From NCBI GenBank assembly GCA_947311845.1, contig CAMZMU010000096.1, forward strand, positions 12,913,043-12,977,042: a stretch of DNA of 64,000 nucleotides, given 5' to 3'. The notes beneath the pieces were generated by a model. That model saw only the letters and a list, made by a program, of their open reading frames with translations, did no database searches and was not told the origin of the DNA. Below, piece by piece: positions 1-10,172 of the stretch. Both the position numbers and the translations under genes were made by a program. The DNA comes from Poa pratensis (Eukaryota > Streptophyta > Magnoliopsida > Poales > Poaceae). The first letter of the stretch is position 1, and every line of letters starts with the position of its first letter.

Positions 1-310
1 CTGGCACAGACGCCGAGCGCGCAACCACACTGCCTTAGCAGCTCGGTACCCTAGATACATAGCAGACTACTCGCCAAAACCTCCACCGCTCCGCCTGCCC
101 TAGGCTACCTCTTAAGAGACCGACGACATGTCATGTTTCTCCCTCTAACCTAATCGACTCTAGCATCCTACCGACCGATGGCGTTGCGCCGTCGAAAACA
201 ATGTCATTCCGGTGGGTCCACAGAGTCCACGCCACGAGGGCTAGCGCCGTCCACAGATCCCTACAGTCTCTCCTCGACGCCATCCTGGAGCAAGCCACTA
301 TTCCAAGGTC

Positions 311-1005
311 TCATCGGCCCTCGGGGTCTAGCCTGGGACCCCCCCAGCTGAGGCAACATCTCGTCCATATCTCCCGGGAGAGGATGCAGCCCACCAGGAG
401 GTGATCAATGGTCTCATCGTGCTGGTCGCAGAGGGGACAAGAGCCGGGGCGAGGGAGATTTCGCCGAGCGAGCCGATCTGCTGTCCGGCAGCGCCCCCGG
501 AGAGCAAGCCACATAAAGACCTTGCACTTGGAAGGAGCCCTGGAGCGCTAAATGGCGGAGCACCGCCATGGCCACGGACCCCGGAAGTATGCCGTGTAGC
601 AGGAGCGGGACGTGTAGACTCTCCTAGCGTCCCAAATCCACTTGATGGAGTCCTCCTGTCCCGGGTGAGCTGCACCACTGTCAGCTTGTCGGCCACATCC
701 AGGAGCTCTCTAATGGCCTGGGCTAAGAGGTCCGGTGAAATGTCCTCCAACCAGCCACCCACTAAACCGTCCCGGACGCACCGTGTCCTGACAGCTTGTC
801 GCGAAACAGACCCAAAGAGGGTCGGCGCAAGGTCCCGAATGCGCCAATCAGGCATCCACTTGTCAGTCCAGAATAGTGTCAAGGCCCCGTCCCCAAGCAC
901 TGAGCGTGTCGCGGTCTCGAACATCTGACAACTCTCGGACATGGATGTTAAACTCTCCCCTTTCGTTCTATTCAATCCTACACTTGCAACCTTTTTACAT
1001 TTCAT
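311..1005 (-). mobile_element. LINE (non-LTR retrotransposon) remnant, RT C-terminal / zf-RVT region
   Basis: Minus-strand reading around 514-311 gives a zf-RVT-like segment (CPLCDQHDETIDHLLVGC), the Cys/His motif that follows reverse transcriptase in plant LINEs. A second minus-strand frame (1005-640) reads GDGALTLFWTDKW, a motif typical of the region just upstream. The two parts are in different frames and there are stops, so this is a decayed fragment. No poly(A) tail or target duplication was found. Confidence 0.75.
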
Positions 1006-1282
1006 TTAGTTCCCTTTAATCCCTTTAGTACTTTATTCTTAGCAACTGATATAATAGACTATTTCGAACTACTACATCCACGGTCGAGGTGAGCTTATCC
1101 ATCTCCTTCTCCATCCCCCCTTTTGCTCTGTTCCGGCCATCGAGACAATGACACTAAATTTTAGCTAGTTATTGTTATGGCACTAGATCATTATCATCTT
1201 CAAAGAGTTGCATTGCCGAGTTTGTTGTGTTAACCGAGTGTATATGCCCTACTCTGCAGAGTGTTTTGTATATGGTATCTTA
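1006..1282. other. Intergenic, nothing recognised
   Basis: AT-rich sequence between the LINE remnant and a CACTA-like relic. No coding potential or repeat structure seen. Confidence 0.4.
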
Positions 1283-1452
1283 CACTACATGAAAATCTTC
1301 TATGCCTAGTATTTGTGCGTTTGTTGAGTGTAAATACGTGGGCACTCAGCTTCCTTGATGTTTCCCGAGTATCACCCAGAAAAACTCGGCAAACTGGAGA
1401 TGCTCGATAATGTATGGTTCATGTCGAGGGCCTACCAAAAAAAAAAAAAAAC
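1283..1452 (+). mobile_element. CACTA-like terminal relic
   Basis: CACTACATGAAAA at 1283 resembles a grass CACTA terminus. It is surrounded by ACTCGGCA / GAGTGT type repeats (about 1215-1452) of the kind seen in CACTA subterminal regions. No matching second end was found, so this is a probable relic only. Confidence 0.4.
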
Positions 1453-2062
1453 ACTCGGCATCCCATAAGACTATTTTGACTACTACTGTCAAGGAAAATC
1501 TGATACAACACTTGAGTACGCAGTTAATATTCAGTGTCAGGAGTGCCGCTTTGCAGTTACTGCAGATGCAGCGACTGAAATGTACAGATATACTTTTAGC
1601 AACACATTACTTCAATCTGCAGGCCATTTTTCAGGAACCCGCTAGAAAGGCAGATACATCAACTTCTTCAGACAAGAAGACAATGGTTCAGTAACCAACC
1701 TAATGGTCATGCATGGTTATAACTCGCACTAAAACACGTTATCTTTAGTTAAACACCTCACTGATTACCTAATGCAGTTTCTTCTGGGCCAAGCAACTAC
1801 ACAGCTTTGCAAAACCCTGCTAATATTTCAAATTTTATACATAATGTTTAGATGTTTGAGGCGCATTATGATAAATTGGCATCACTGCTCTCGGTCCTAG
1901 CACCGCCGCCACCGAGTAGTTACTTGTGTACACACATGAGTAATAGCTGTATCCAGAGTTGGAAAATTGTGGTTGTGGTGTGTGCTTCCAGACACAGCTC
2001 GGCCACGAGGGTACATGAAAGAGAAGAGAAAGGGATCCTACCGGACACGGCGATTTGGCTCT
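1453..2062. other. Intergenic, nothing recognised
   Basis: Short open frames occur on both strands but none has recognisable domains or gene structure. Confidence 0.35.
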
Positions 2063-2063
2063 A

Positions 2064-2400
2064 GGGTGCAGCTGCACCCACTATGTAATTTTTTTTTAGT
2101 TTTTTTTCAGAATGTCAAAAAATTCTGGAAAAAAATCCGGGTGTACATTACAACATGATGGCAGGGTGAAAAAACTTTTTTTTGTGATCTGTACAAAAAA
2201 GAGAAAAAACTGACGCGTATATATACGTTTCGGTGTGTCCGATTTGTCTTTTTGCACAGGTTGCAAAAAAACTTTTTTCTTCACGTAACTTTTTGTGTCA
2301 ACATGAAATGTCATGAACTGTATGCAAAAAATTTATTTGGAATTTTTTGACATTTGGAAAAATGTTTTCTGGGTAGTGGGTGCATCGGCACCCACTACCC
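2064..2400. mobile_element. Foldback MITE-like element
   Basis: The left end (GGGTGCAGCTGCACCCAC near 2066) and the right end (GGGTGCATCGGCACCC near 2379) are inverted complements, and similarity extends inwards to a shared ATGTCAAAAAATTC near 2113 and its complement near 2342. Each end is itself a small palindrome. The length of about 330 bp and the AT-rich core fit a non-autonomous foldback element. A clear target duplication was not identified, so the superfamily is unknown. Confidence 0.55.
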
Positions 2401-2467
2401 GTTATGAATATCCCGATCCTACCTATATCAAATAAATTTCAGAGCAACACACTGATATGTGATGGGC

Positions 2468-3958
2468 ATCTCCTCCATTATTGAACGGCAGTAGTCCAAA
2501 TAAGCCACCCTTGGTGAACCCACCCCCGACCCCCGTGTGGCGGCGCTGCGCCACACCGGGAAACTCCCATCGCTGGCGCCCAGCCCCCTCCTCAATCCCT
2601 CTCCCCTCTCCCCGCCGCTGCCGGTGGTGTCGCCGGGCAAAGCCCGCGCGGCAAGGCGGCGGCGGGGCATCCGCTGGTTGCAGCCACGGTATGAGGAGGT
2701 GGCGCCCGTCCTCTCTCCGTCGGCCGCGGTGGTGAGCGGCGGCGGCGGCCGGAGAGCCGCTATGCGACGGCGGCAGGTGATGGCAGCTGGTCCGCAAATC
2801 CTGCCCCGTCGCTGGACAACCGGCGTGTTGTTCCGTCCGCACCACATGGACGCCGGGGGCGGCCCCGGGCATGACGGCGGCGATCTCCCCTGGCCGGAGA
2901 TGGTCGGCCGCGTGGGCCTGGTGTGGGGGATCCCGGGATCCCACGCCAAGTTCCGGTGGAGACCAGGCGGCGGGGCGGCGGCGGCCGCCATGGGCGGCGC
3001 TTGCCGGCAAGCTGCAGGGAGGCGGAGGTGCGAGGCCAGGGCGGGCACGGTCCAGGGACGGCGGCGCGGTTTTGCTGCTTCCTGATCGCCGCTCGATGTG
3101 GGGGCCTACCATGGCTCGATTTGAGCCGGAGTTGACCCACTCGTTCTGATCGCCAGGAGCCGGCCGGCGGCGTGGGGGCTGTGGGCTCGGAGCAAGGAGA
3201 ATAAAGGTGGTGGTCCTAGGGTTCCAAATCGCGAGAAGACGAAGATCTGCTTGACGCCGGTACCTTGATCTGGCAAGAGTGCCGAGTTTCGGAAGGCTCC
3301 GCCGTGATCTTTCATGGGCTAATTCCTAGTGATTGCTGGAGCGGAGGGATTCGGTCGCGCCGGAGGGAGCGGTGTGAAGCTCTGCTTCTGTGCCATCATG
3401 GGCAAATCCATGGTGTAGTCAGATGCGGGAAATGTCATGAAAGCCGAGATTAAAGGACTAGCAAATGGCGATTAGAGGCTCTGTGGCGATGAGGAACTTG
3501 CTTGGAGTTGCAGGAGGCGAGCAGCGGCATGTTAGTGGGGGCAATATCACAGGTGAAGTTCAAAGTCCTACCTTTCAGGTGAAAATCTAAGACCTGGCCT
3601 TAATTGGTTGTGCCTGGCAATGCTCTTGCTGAAGACATTGTTTTGAGAGCGGAGACTATTATCTTCAAGGTGAAAACCCAAGGTCTGGGCTTAATTGGTT
3701 GTGCCTGGCACTGTTCTTCTTGAAGGCTTTGCTTTTGAAGATTTGGACATCAGGTGTGTCTTGGTGGGTTGTGCGGCTGCTGCAAGGACTATAACTCTGT
3801 AGCGGGACTTTCTTTTTATTTCTTCTTCTTATTGTCTTTCGGCTGTGTGCATCCGTAATGGCTTTGGCTATTGCGTTGTTGCAGAGGCTGGTGTAAATTT
3901 GTATCTCCGCGATATTAATATACATTCTTTATCTAAAAAAAAAATCTCCTCCATTATT
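2468..3958 (+). mobile_element. Non-autonomous LINE-like retroposon with 15-bp target-site duplication
   Basis: ATCTCCTCCATTATT occurs exactly at 2468-2482 and again at 3944-3958, bracketing 2483-3943. The bracketed segment begins GC-rich (a 5'UTR-like region rich in GCC and CGG) and ends with an AT-rich tail, GATATTAATATACATTC, then an A-run at 3935-3944. A perfect 15-bp duplication plus a 3' A-run is the signature of target-primed reverse transcription. No RT frame is present in the 1.46 kb, so the element is non-autonomous. Open frames on both strands of the GC-rich half are taken as compositional shadows. A 59-bp-scale internal repeat (GGTGAAAA..CTAAGACCTGG near 3580 and GGTGAAAACCCAAGGTCTGG near 3669) is visible. 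Confidence 0.85.
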
Positions 3959-4048
3959 TACTTCATCCTACAACAAGAGACACCGGGGCCCTTTCTTGAC
4001 ACACTGCCATCTTCTCCATTAATAGAGATGCAGTAATGATTTGGTCTT

Positions 4049-4049
<1 letters not shown>

Positions 4050-4087
<38 letters not shown>
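4050..4087 (+). repeat. Poly(C) homopolymer, 38 nt, in the bHLH core promoter
   Basis: An uninterrupted run of about 38 C lies some 30 bp upstream of the TATA-like box of the bHLH gene. Its length may not be assembled accurately. Confidence 0.9.
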
Positions 4088-4089
<2 letters not shown>

Positions 4090-4116
4090 TTCTCCCTACC
4101 ATTACCCCTCCCAACT

Positions 4117-4126
4117 TTTATATAAA
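4117..4126 (+). promoter_or_regulatory. TATA box of the bHLH gene
   Basis: TTTATATAAA lies about 120 bp before the ATG at 4244. That places a transcription start near 4150 and gives a 5'UTR of roughly 90 nt, ending in a GCTAGCTAGCTAGC repeat just before the ATG. Inferred from position and consensus only. Confidence 0.6.
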
Positions 4127-4243
4127 CCGCAGCAGGGACACCAAGAAGCCAAAAACTTGCTGTTGCCTTTGAAGTCTGAACCCCTCTTCCTTGACAACAA
4201 AACCTCGTCTCCAACACTACAAGAGGTAGCTAGCTAGCTAGCA

Positions 4244-5663
4244 ATGGCAGGATTCTCACACCTCCCACAGCAGATGGAGTATGGCCTCACCAATGCCGGT
4301 AGCAGCTTCTTGTTGTGCCATGGCAACCCTGAGAATGCAGCAGCCTCACTGGATGCCTCATCGGTGATTCTTGACACTCCTCCGTCAGCCACCGCTTCTG
4401 TGGAGAAGAAGAGGAAGCCCAGGGAAGACACTGCCAGCCTCAACTCTGCTCACTCCCCCAAGGTAGCGTATACACAAGACTAATGGAAGCTTGCAAATTT
4501 ATTTTCATGCATACTTCTTATCTTTATACATGTTGCTTATGGCTTGTCTTGTTTTTGGCTGAATATAATTAGGAACCCAGCAAGGAGAGTAGCAGGAAGA
4601 GGGGAGGCAGGAAACAGAGCAAGGAGATGGAGGAGGATGAGGAGGAACCGAAGGGGTACATCCATGTGAGGGCAAGGAGAGGGCAGGCAACAGATAGCCA
4701 CAGCCTTTCTGAGAGGGTACTACTGATGTTCTTCCTTATCTCTCTTATTGTGCGGTTTCTTCGGCCTCCATTTTTCTCTTATCTGGTCTGGCATTCCTAT
4801 TTTCTTCAGGTGAGGAGGGAGAGGATCAGTGAGAGGATGAGGATGCTGCAGGCCCTGGTCCCTGGTTGTGACAAGGTCACTGGGAAGGCCCTCATTTTGG
4901 ATGAGATCATCAACTATGTGCAGTCACTGCAAAACCAAATTGAGGTACTGATGTTAGCAAAAATTAACCAGTTTTAATTGGGAAAATATTTTTACACCTT
5001 AATAAGAGATTTAGTTCGCTATTAAGAAGTTCCACTCATTTGTGACGCAGTTCCTGTCCATGAGGATTGCTTCCCTGAGCCCTGTGCTGTATGGTTTTGG
5101 CATGGAGAGCGATGCTGCATTCAGTGACCAATCACAAGTATGGAGCACAATTAATCATCTCCAATATACACTAATATGTAATCATTAAGATATATAGAAC
5201 ATATATATTAATTGCTCTCTCTTTCTAATCATCCCTGTTGCGCTAACCTATATATATATATGGCTTTGTTGTTTCAGAAAATGGGAGGCATGTTCCATGA
5301 GGCGTCTGTATTGCCTGCTGATCCTGCCATGAACAGATCATGTAGTCCAGCTCCATCTCAAGCCATGATAGACACGGGCACCTCCTCCTCTTCCCCACCC
5401 TACTCACTTCATGGCACCCAGCAGGTTCGGCCACTCTTTCTCTCTCTAGATGGACGTCTCTACATGATCATTCAGGACCCAATTCCAAAGTACTGTACAA
5501 TGTACATGCCGAGCTGATGAGGCTGCATGCCCATGTGTGCATGATTTTCCAGGACAACGGCAGCAGCAGCAGCAGCAGCTACATGATGCAAACAGTAGGC
5601 GAGACGAGGCAGGAACTGTTCAATCAAGCGGTGTTCAGCAACTACATGTGCTCTTTCCAGTAG
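4244..5663 (+). CDS. bHLH transcription factor, BEE/CIB-type (subfamily XII), 280 aa, six exons
   Basis: Exons are 4244-4462, 4573-4716, 4810-4944, 5051-5137, 5278-5424 and 5553-5663. All junctions are GT-AG and all introns are phase 0, giving an unbroken 280-aa protein. Residues about 100-165 carry the plant subfamily-XII signature: [18 protein letters not shown], then the basic region and helix 1 ([13 protein letters not shown]) and helix 2 ([16 protein letters not shown]). The basic-region His, Glu and Arg that contact an E-box/G-box are present, so DNA binding is expected. Relatives (Arabidopsis BEE and CIB proteins) are nuclear dimers acting in brassinosteroid, cell-elongation or flowering responses; which role applies here is unknown. 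The last exon encodes a six-Ser run followed by a short tail ending CSFQ. A 3'UTR intron near 5693-5840 is possible. Confidence 0.93.
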
Positions 5664-7190
5664 TGAAGGACCCTACATTTGACGACGGCTAGGTAATTAA
5701 TCATTCGCTGTAAGGATCAGTAGTAAAAAAATAACACCCTGGGAAATTAGCTAACACAGTACTTGATACTATGATTAACATTTTTAGCTATATGATTGCT
5801 TCTGATTTGTACATCTCTCTTTTTGCGTGTGACGTCTAGCAGGAGGAAATAATTGCTGGCCAGGGTGTGTGGTGACTGAACAGAAGAACCAGATGAGTTT
5901 GAGATGTTGGATGATCTAGTGATCCATCCCCTTGTCTGGTGGCATTACATGTACGCGCGCAGTAGAGATCATTGTAGTATCTAGCTAGGGTGATTAGCAG
6001 TAGGTGGAGAGAGACTTAATTGTCAGGTGAGATGCATGAGCTAGCTAGCATCGTTTCCGTTTCAAGTGATGGATGCATTGCCATCGCCATTGTACTGATC
6101 TACCGATAAAAAGAAGTTGATGCATGAGAAGATCATTTGTTCATATAAAAAGAGAACCATTAATTTCTGCTGTCTCAACTCTACAAGAACTGTCTCGGAT
6201 CATTTCACTCACAGTGTTGTTTCACTTTCAGTTACAGTTTTCCATAGTAGTATTATTTTTTCATCACTGAACATTTACAGTTTTGTTTCACTTATAATTT
6301 CTTACTGTATTTTTTTTTTCACTTCTGAACACCATCATTTTAGACTGATAATTGAGGAGGAGAGTAAATGTTGCTGTGGCATTAGGTAGAGCTCCTACAG
6401 TAGTGTGCATGGGCATTTAATCAGTAGGCTCTGGTCCTTCTTCAGATTGGAGCTGCGAGCAACTTTTTGTGAACCCTAGACGCAACGATCGACATGTGTA
6501 CACAGTTACACACCGTCTGTTCGGATCCACCAAATATTGTTGGCTTTATTGGTCCCTCTAATCATGTTTATTCTGTTGACAAAAGAAAACCAGACACGTT
6601 ACGTGATCTATCATGTCGGTCATCGTGTCACCGCGTTCGCATCACGTACCTTTCTTCTCGCATTGGTGGAAAAAAAGGCAATGTTCGATGAACGGCAGGA
6701 AGAAGAAGAAGAAAAATGGCGTGCAATTTTCAGGCAGAAAAGTTAGAACCTCAACCCATGTAAATTTCAGGCAAAAAAGTTGGAACCTCAAGCCATGCAA
6801 ATTTCAGGAAAAAATAGTGATAGATTCTACGGGTACCATACAATCTACAAGTATTTTTCTATGTGCTCAACATAGACATAGCCCATGTGGCGTGGCAACT
6901 AGTTGCAAAAAGTTCAAGTTTCATCGCCCTTCGTGCTATCATGCATGCTTGGGATATTTGAGTTCGAGAAAATTAATTTTCTCCAGAAATGCTTTTAGAT
7001 TCGTACAGCACTGCTCGACCGTGCGATGTCAATGCTTGATCAAACCGCCAGATACTTATTTTTTCCAGACAAAACTAGTTTGCTTCTGTTTTCTCAGGAC
7101 ATCAACCAATCATTTCAGTCACGCTCGACTGGCGATCAACCCATTTTTGTTTAAGATAACTCCCCACGGCTCTCGATCTGTATATTTTTT
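5664..7190. other. bHLH 3'UTR and intergenic sequence
   Basis: 5664 to about 6110 is the likely 3'UTR. Beyond that the sequence is AT-rich. Near 6732-6805 a ~39-bp unit (AATTTCAGGCAAAAAAGT with ..GGAACCTCAAGCCATG) is repeated about twice. No gene was recognised. Confidence 0.4.
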
Positions 7191-7664
7191 TTACTGTAAC
7201 TATGGCGGGCATAAAGCCAGCCTGAACCATTTTATTTTATTATGAGGCAATTTGCCCGGGGAGGCATTTACAACAGAAAAGGGGTAGAGGAGAAAGAAGA
7301 GATTACACCAGGTATCACGGAGGATCAAACTTGAGGCACCAAGTTTTGATAACAGTTGCTACAACGGTCGTGGTGCAGCGGTATGCCCAGAGTCGAAGGT
7401 CTGCGATGCAACGGCGGCGGACGGTGTTGAGCGTCTCGTCAATGTTGTGGAAAATCTTTACGTTTCGTCTCTTCCAAATGTTCCAAGCGACCGCGGTGCA
7501 GATCGTGGACTCCGCGTAGGAGCGGCTTGGGTGCTCCCACAGGTCATGCACGCTGTTGATGAGGCTAGTGCAGCGAGGGAAGAAAAGCCTCCAAACTTCG
7601 CGGGCCTTGTAGCAGTTGATCAAGAGGTGATCAACATCTTCATCCTGCTTATGCCGGGTCGATC
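7191..7664 (-). mobile_element. LINE remnant (zf-RVT C-terminus), minus strand
   Basis: Minus-strand translation from about 7640 to 7315 reads HLLINCYKAREVWRLFF and then AVAWNIWKRRN, the conserved end of plant LINE ORF2 after the RT domain. The plus-strand start of the fragment (7191-7290) is the element's AT-rich 3' end read in reverse. The fragment is 5' truncated and is interrupted at its upstream end by a younger insertion at 7679-7828. Confidence 0.8.
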
Positions 7665-7842
7665 AGATGTAAGCACCCCACAGATGATGTTCCATGATCT
7701 GTCATGTGCGGTTTTTGACGGTTTCCGTAAAACCGCGTGTTGTATGGTTTTTTGATCCGGTTTCTCTTATTAACTCGATAACTATCTTCTTCTATAATGT
7801 AATACGGTAGCTCCCCGCCCTAAAAAAAAGATGTAAGCACCC
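7665..7842 (+). mobile_element. 150-bp truncated LINE 3' end with 14-bp target-site duplication
   Basis: AGATGTAAGCACCC is repeated exactly at 7665-7678 and 7829-7842. The 150 bp between them ends in an A8 tract and resembles the 3' tail of zf-RVT LINEs (a CCGGTTTCTCTTATTAACTCG-like motif). This fits a heavily 5'-truncated retroposition event next to, or inside, the older minus-strand LINE. Confidence 0.8.
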
Positions 7843-8908
7843 GCACGAGTCACGAGTCACGACGTATCCATCAATTGGTCAAATCATGATTCATGAATCA
7901 TCTATTGATCTGTCCTGGTATGTATCACTCGCGCGATAGACGGACAGATAGATAGATAAGTCCTCAGGCGGCAGGCCCGACCGCCAGACACGGCGAGCTC
8001 TGGCCCGCGGCGCCGTGCCGGCCGTCCGGCAAAGGGCGCGCAACGTACCGCAGCTGGTACGTGACATTTCCCGGCGAGCCCACACGCGCATGGACACATA
8101 CATGTCAGCGCGTCCGTCCGATCGTCCGGCCAGGACGCGAGCGCACGGCGGTTGGCCGTTGCGCGTCGATGGCGACATGCACCGGAGCCGGCAGCGCCGC
8201 ATGGGCCGGCCGATGTGTGTGTGTGTGGCCTTGTCGTGCTACGGCTTAGGGTGGTCGTCGCGGCGGCCGGTTGGTATTGCCAGCCGCTTAATCATCGCCG
8301 AGTAATTGGTTGGGTTCGGCGGTCTCGCGGCCGAGGAACACCTAGGGCTGCTCGATAACGACGTTGCCGGTGATGATCCACACCTAGGGATTGCTCGATG
8401 CTTGCTGACCCCAACGATTTGTTTTACCAATATTGCACTTCAAAGTAATTTTTTACTTTGAAGTCCCAACTTTGGGTACATAATCCAAGGCTAGTCAAGT
8501 TCTGGCTAAATAACCAAGTCGATTACATTACGTCGGATGATGGAGATGCATGGTTGACTGGTGATCGAGAGCGCGATAATGATTGATTGATCGAGAGCTG
8601 GAAACAAGATGGGCTGATGTCTTTCATGTGCGCTCGTGGTTTGCGGCTAACGTACTTCAAGGGGCTCTCGGAGTACTGTTGAAACCAGGAACGCAGCAGC
8701 TCGATTGATCCTGCATGGATGAATGTTTTTGCTTGCAGCAGGCAACGATCGATGAGTGAAAGCTGGCGGGGCCGGCACAGCGCGGCATGGAGGTTGCTTA
8801 CTTGTTTGTAACGTACTACTGTACATACATACATTGATACATAAGGCTGATCGATGCACATTATTGCATCGGATCCACACACTAAGAGCATCTCCACCGG
8901 TGTTTACA
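7843..8908. other. Intergenic flank of the CACTA element
   Basis: A GC-rich stretch (about 7970-8360) is followed by AT-richer sequence. Overlapping open frames on both strands at 7.9-8.4 kb are explained by base composition. No domain was recognised. Confidence 0.35.
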
Positions 8909-8927
8909 CACTACCGGAAATCACAGA

Positions 8928-9500
8928 TTTGCCGTGTGGCGAAAAGACACGGCAAAGCCACTTCGGAACACGGCAAAGGCTTTGCCGTGCCAAATCGCAC
9001 GGCAAACACCACACGGCCTAATACGTGTCGGTAAAGAACTTTGCCGTGTGCTTTTACAAAAACAGCACGGCAAACGCTTTGCCGTGTGCCTTCCCAGAGC
9101 AGCACGGCATAGTCCTGTCAGAATAGGTCCGACCTGGTCAACCATCTACACCATCTTTGCCGTGCGCTTCTTCTAAAACAACACGGCACACTTTGAATCT
9201 TTGCCGTGCGCCGCGGCAGAACATCACGGCAAAATGCTAGGCTTTGCCGTGCGCCTTTCACAGCATGCACGGCACAGACCCCCTCTTTGCCGTGTGCTCA
9301 CTTCCACGCATCACGGCACAGCTTCTTTGCCCAGATGCAGGAAACGAGTTGTTTGCCGTGTGCTTCGTCAAGGCAGCACGGCAAAACGACCATATGGTCA
9401 TCAGGCAAAATGCCAGGTTCACAGGTGTGTCACGTAGAGCCTTTGCCGTGTGGCTTGGCACGGCAAAGATCTTTGCCGTGTGCCTGAACACGGCAAATTG
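8928..9500. repeat. CACTA left subterminal repeat array
   Basis: Repeated short motifs TTTGCCGTG and CACGGCAAA in both orientations, spaced about 20-60 bp apart. This matches the array inside the other terminus and fits cooperative binding by the element's accessory protein. Confidence 0.85.
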
Positions 9501-9881
9501 ACAATATGGCACAGATTTGTATTGTTTTTTGGAAAATCCCTGCATTTTACAGAAATTTCAAGCAAATATGATAATTCTCACACAAATATGACTAAATAGA
9601 TCTCCAACATAGTTCTAACTCTACATAGCATAGACATAGTTCAACAAATAAGATCAACATAGTTCTAACTCCAACAAAATAAGATCAAACTCCTCCACAA
9701 CATAGTTCAAGCATCCACATAGTTCAACATAGTTCAACCATGCTACATAGCATAGACATAATCTCAAACACCACATAGGCATAATATGAACATAGCATCC
9801 ACATGAACTCCACGATGATGGACGGATGGCGAAGATGGACGTCATTGTTGATCCTCCTACAAGTTCATACAAAAATCATGA

Positions 9882-10088
9882 GTTTGACAACTAAAATAGC
9901 TAAGTGTCAATGTCATGTGCATCATTAAACTAACAAGGTGGAAATGGCAAGTTTGACAACTAAAATACCTAAGTGTCAATGGCATAAGCATAGTTCAACT
10001 AACTAAGTGGAAATGGCAAGTTTGACAACTAAAATACCTAAGTGTCAATGGCATAAGCATAGTTCAACTAACTAAGTGGAAATGACAA
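9882..10088. repeat. Three tandem 69-bp units
   Basis: Units starting AGTTTGACAACTAAAATA occur at 9882, 9951 and 10020, the last two nearly identical and the first more diverged. They lie just past the 3' end of the accessory ORF, which runs on the minus strand. Confidence 0.75.
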
Positions 10089-10172
10089 GTTTGATTGGCT
10101 ATGTCGATCTAAGTGAGACATGAAGTAAGTTTTCGAACGAGAGTGGTAGCAAGTTGAAATGGTAACTAACCT

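Noticed and set aside
2423..3140. 182-229-aa frames on both strands in GC-rich DNA
   Set aside because: They fall inside the retroposon with the 15-bp TSD and show only Pro/Arg/Ala-rich composition.
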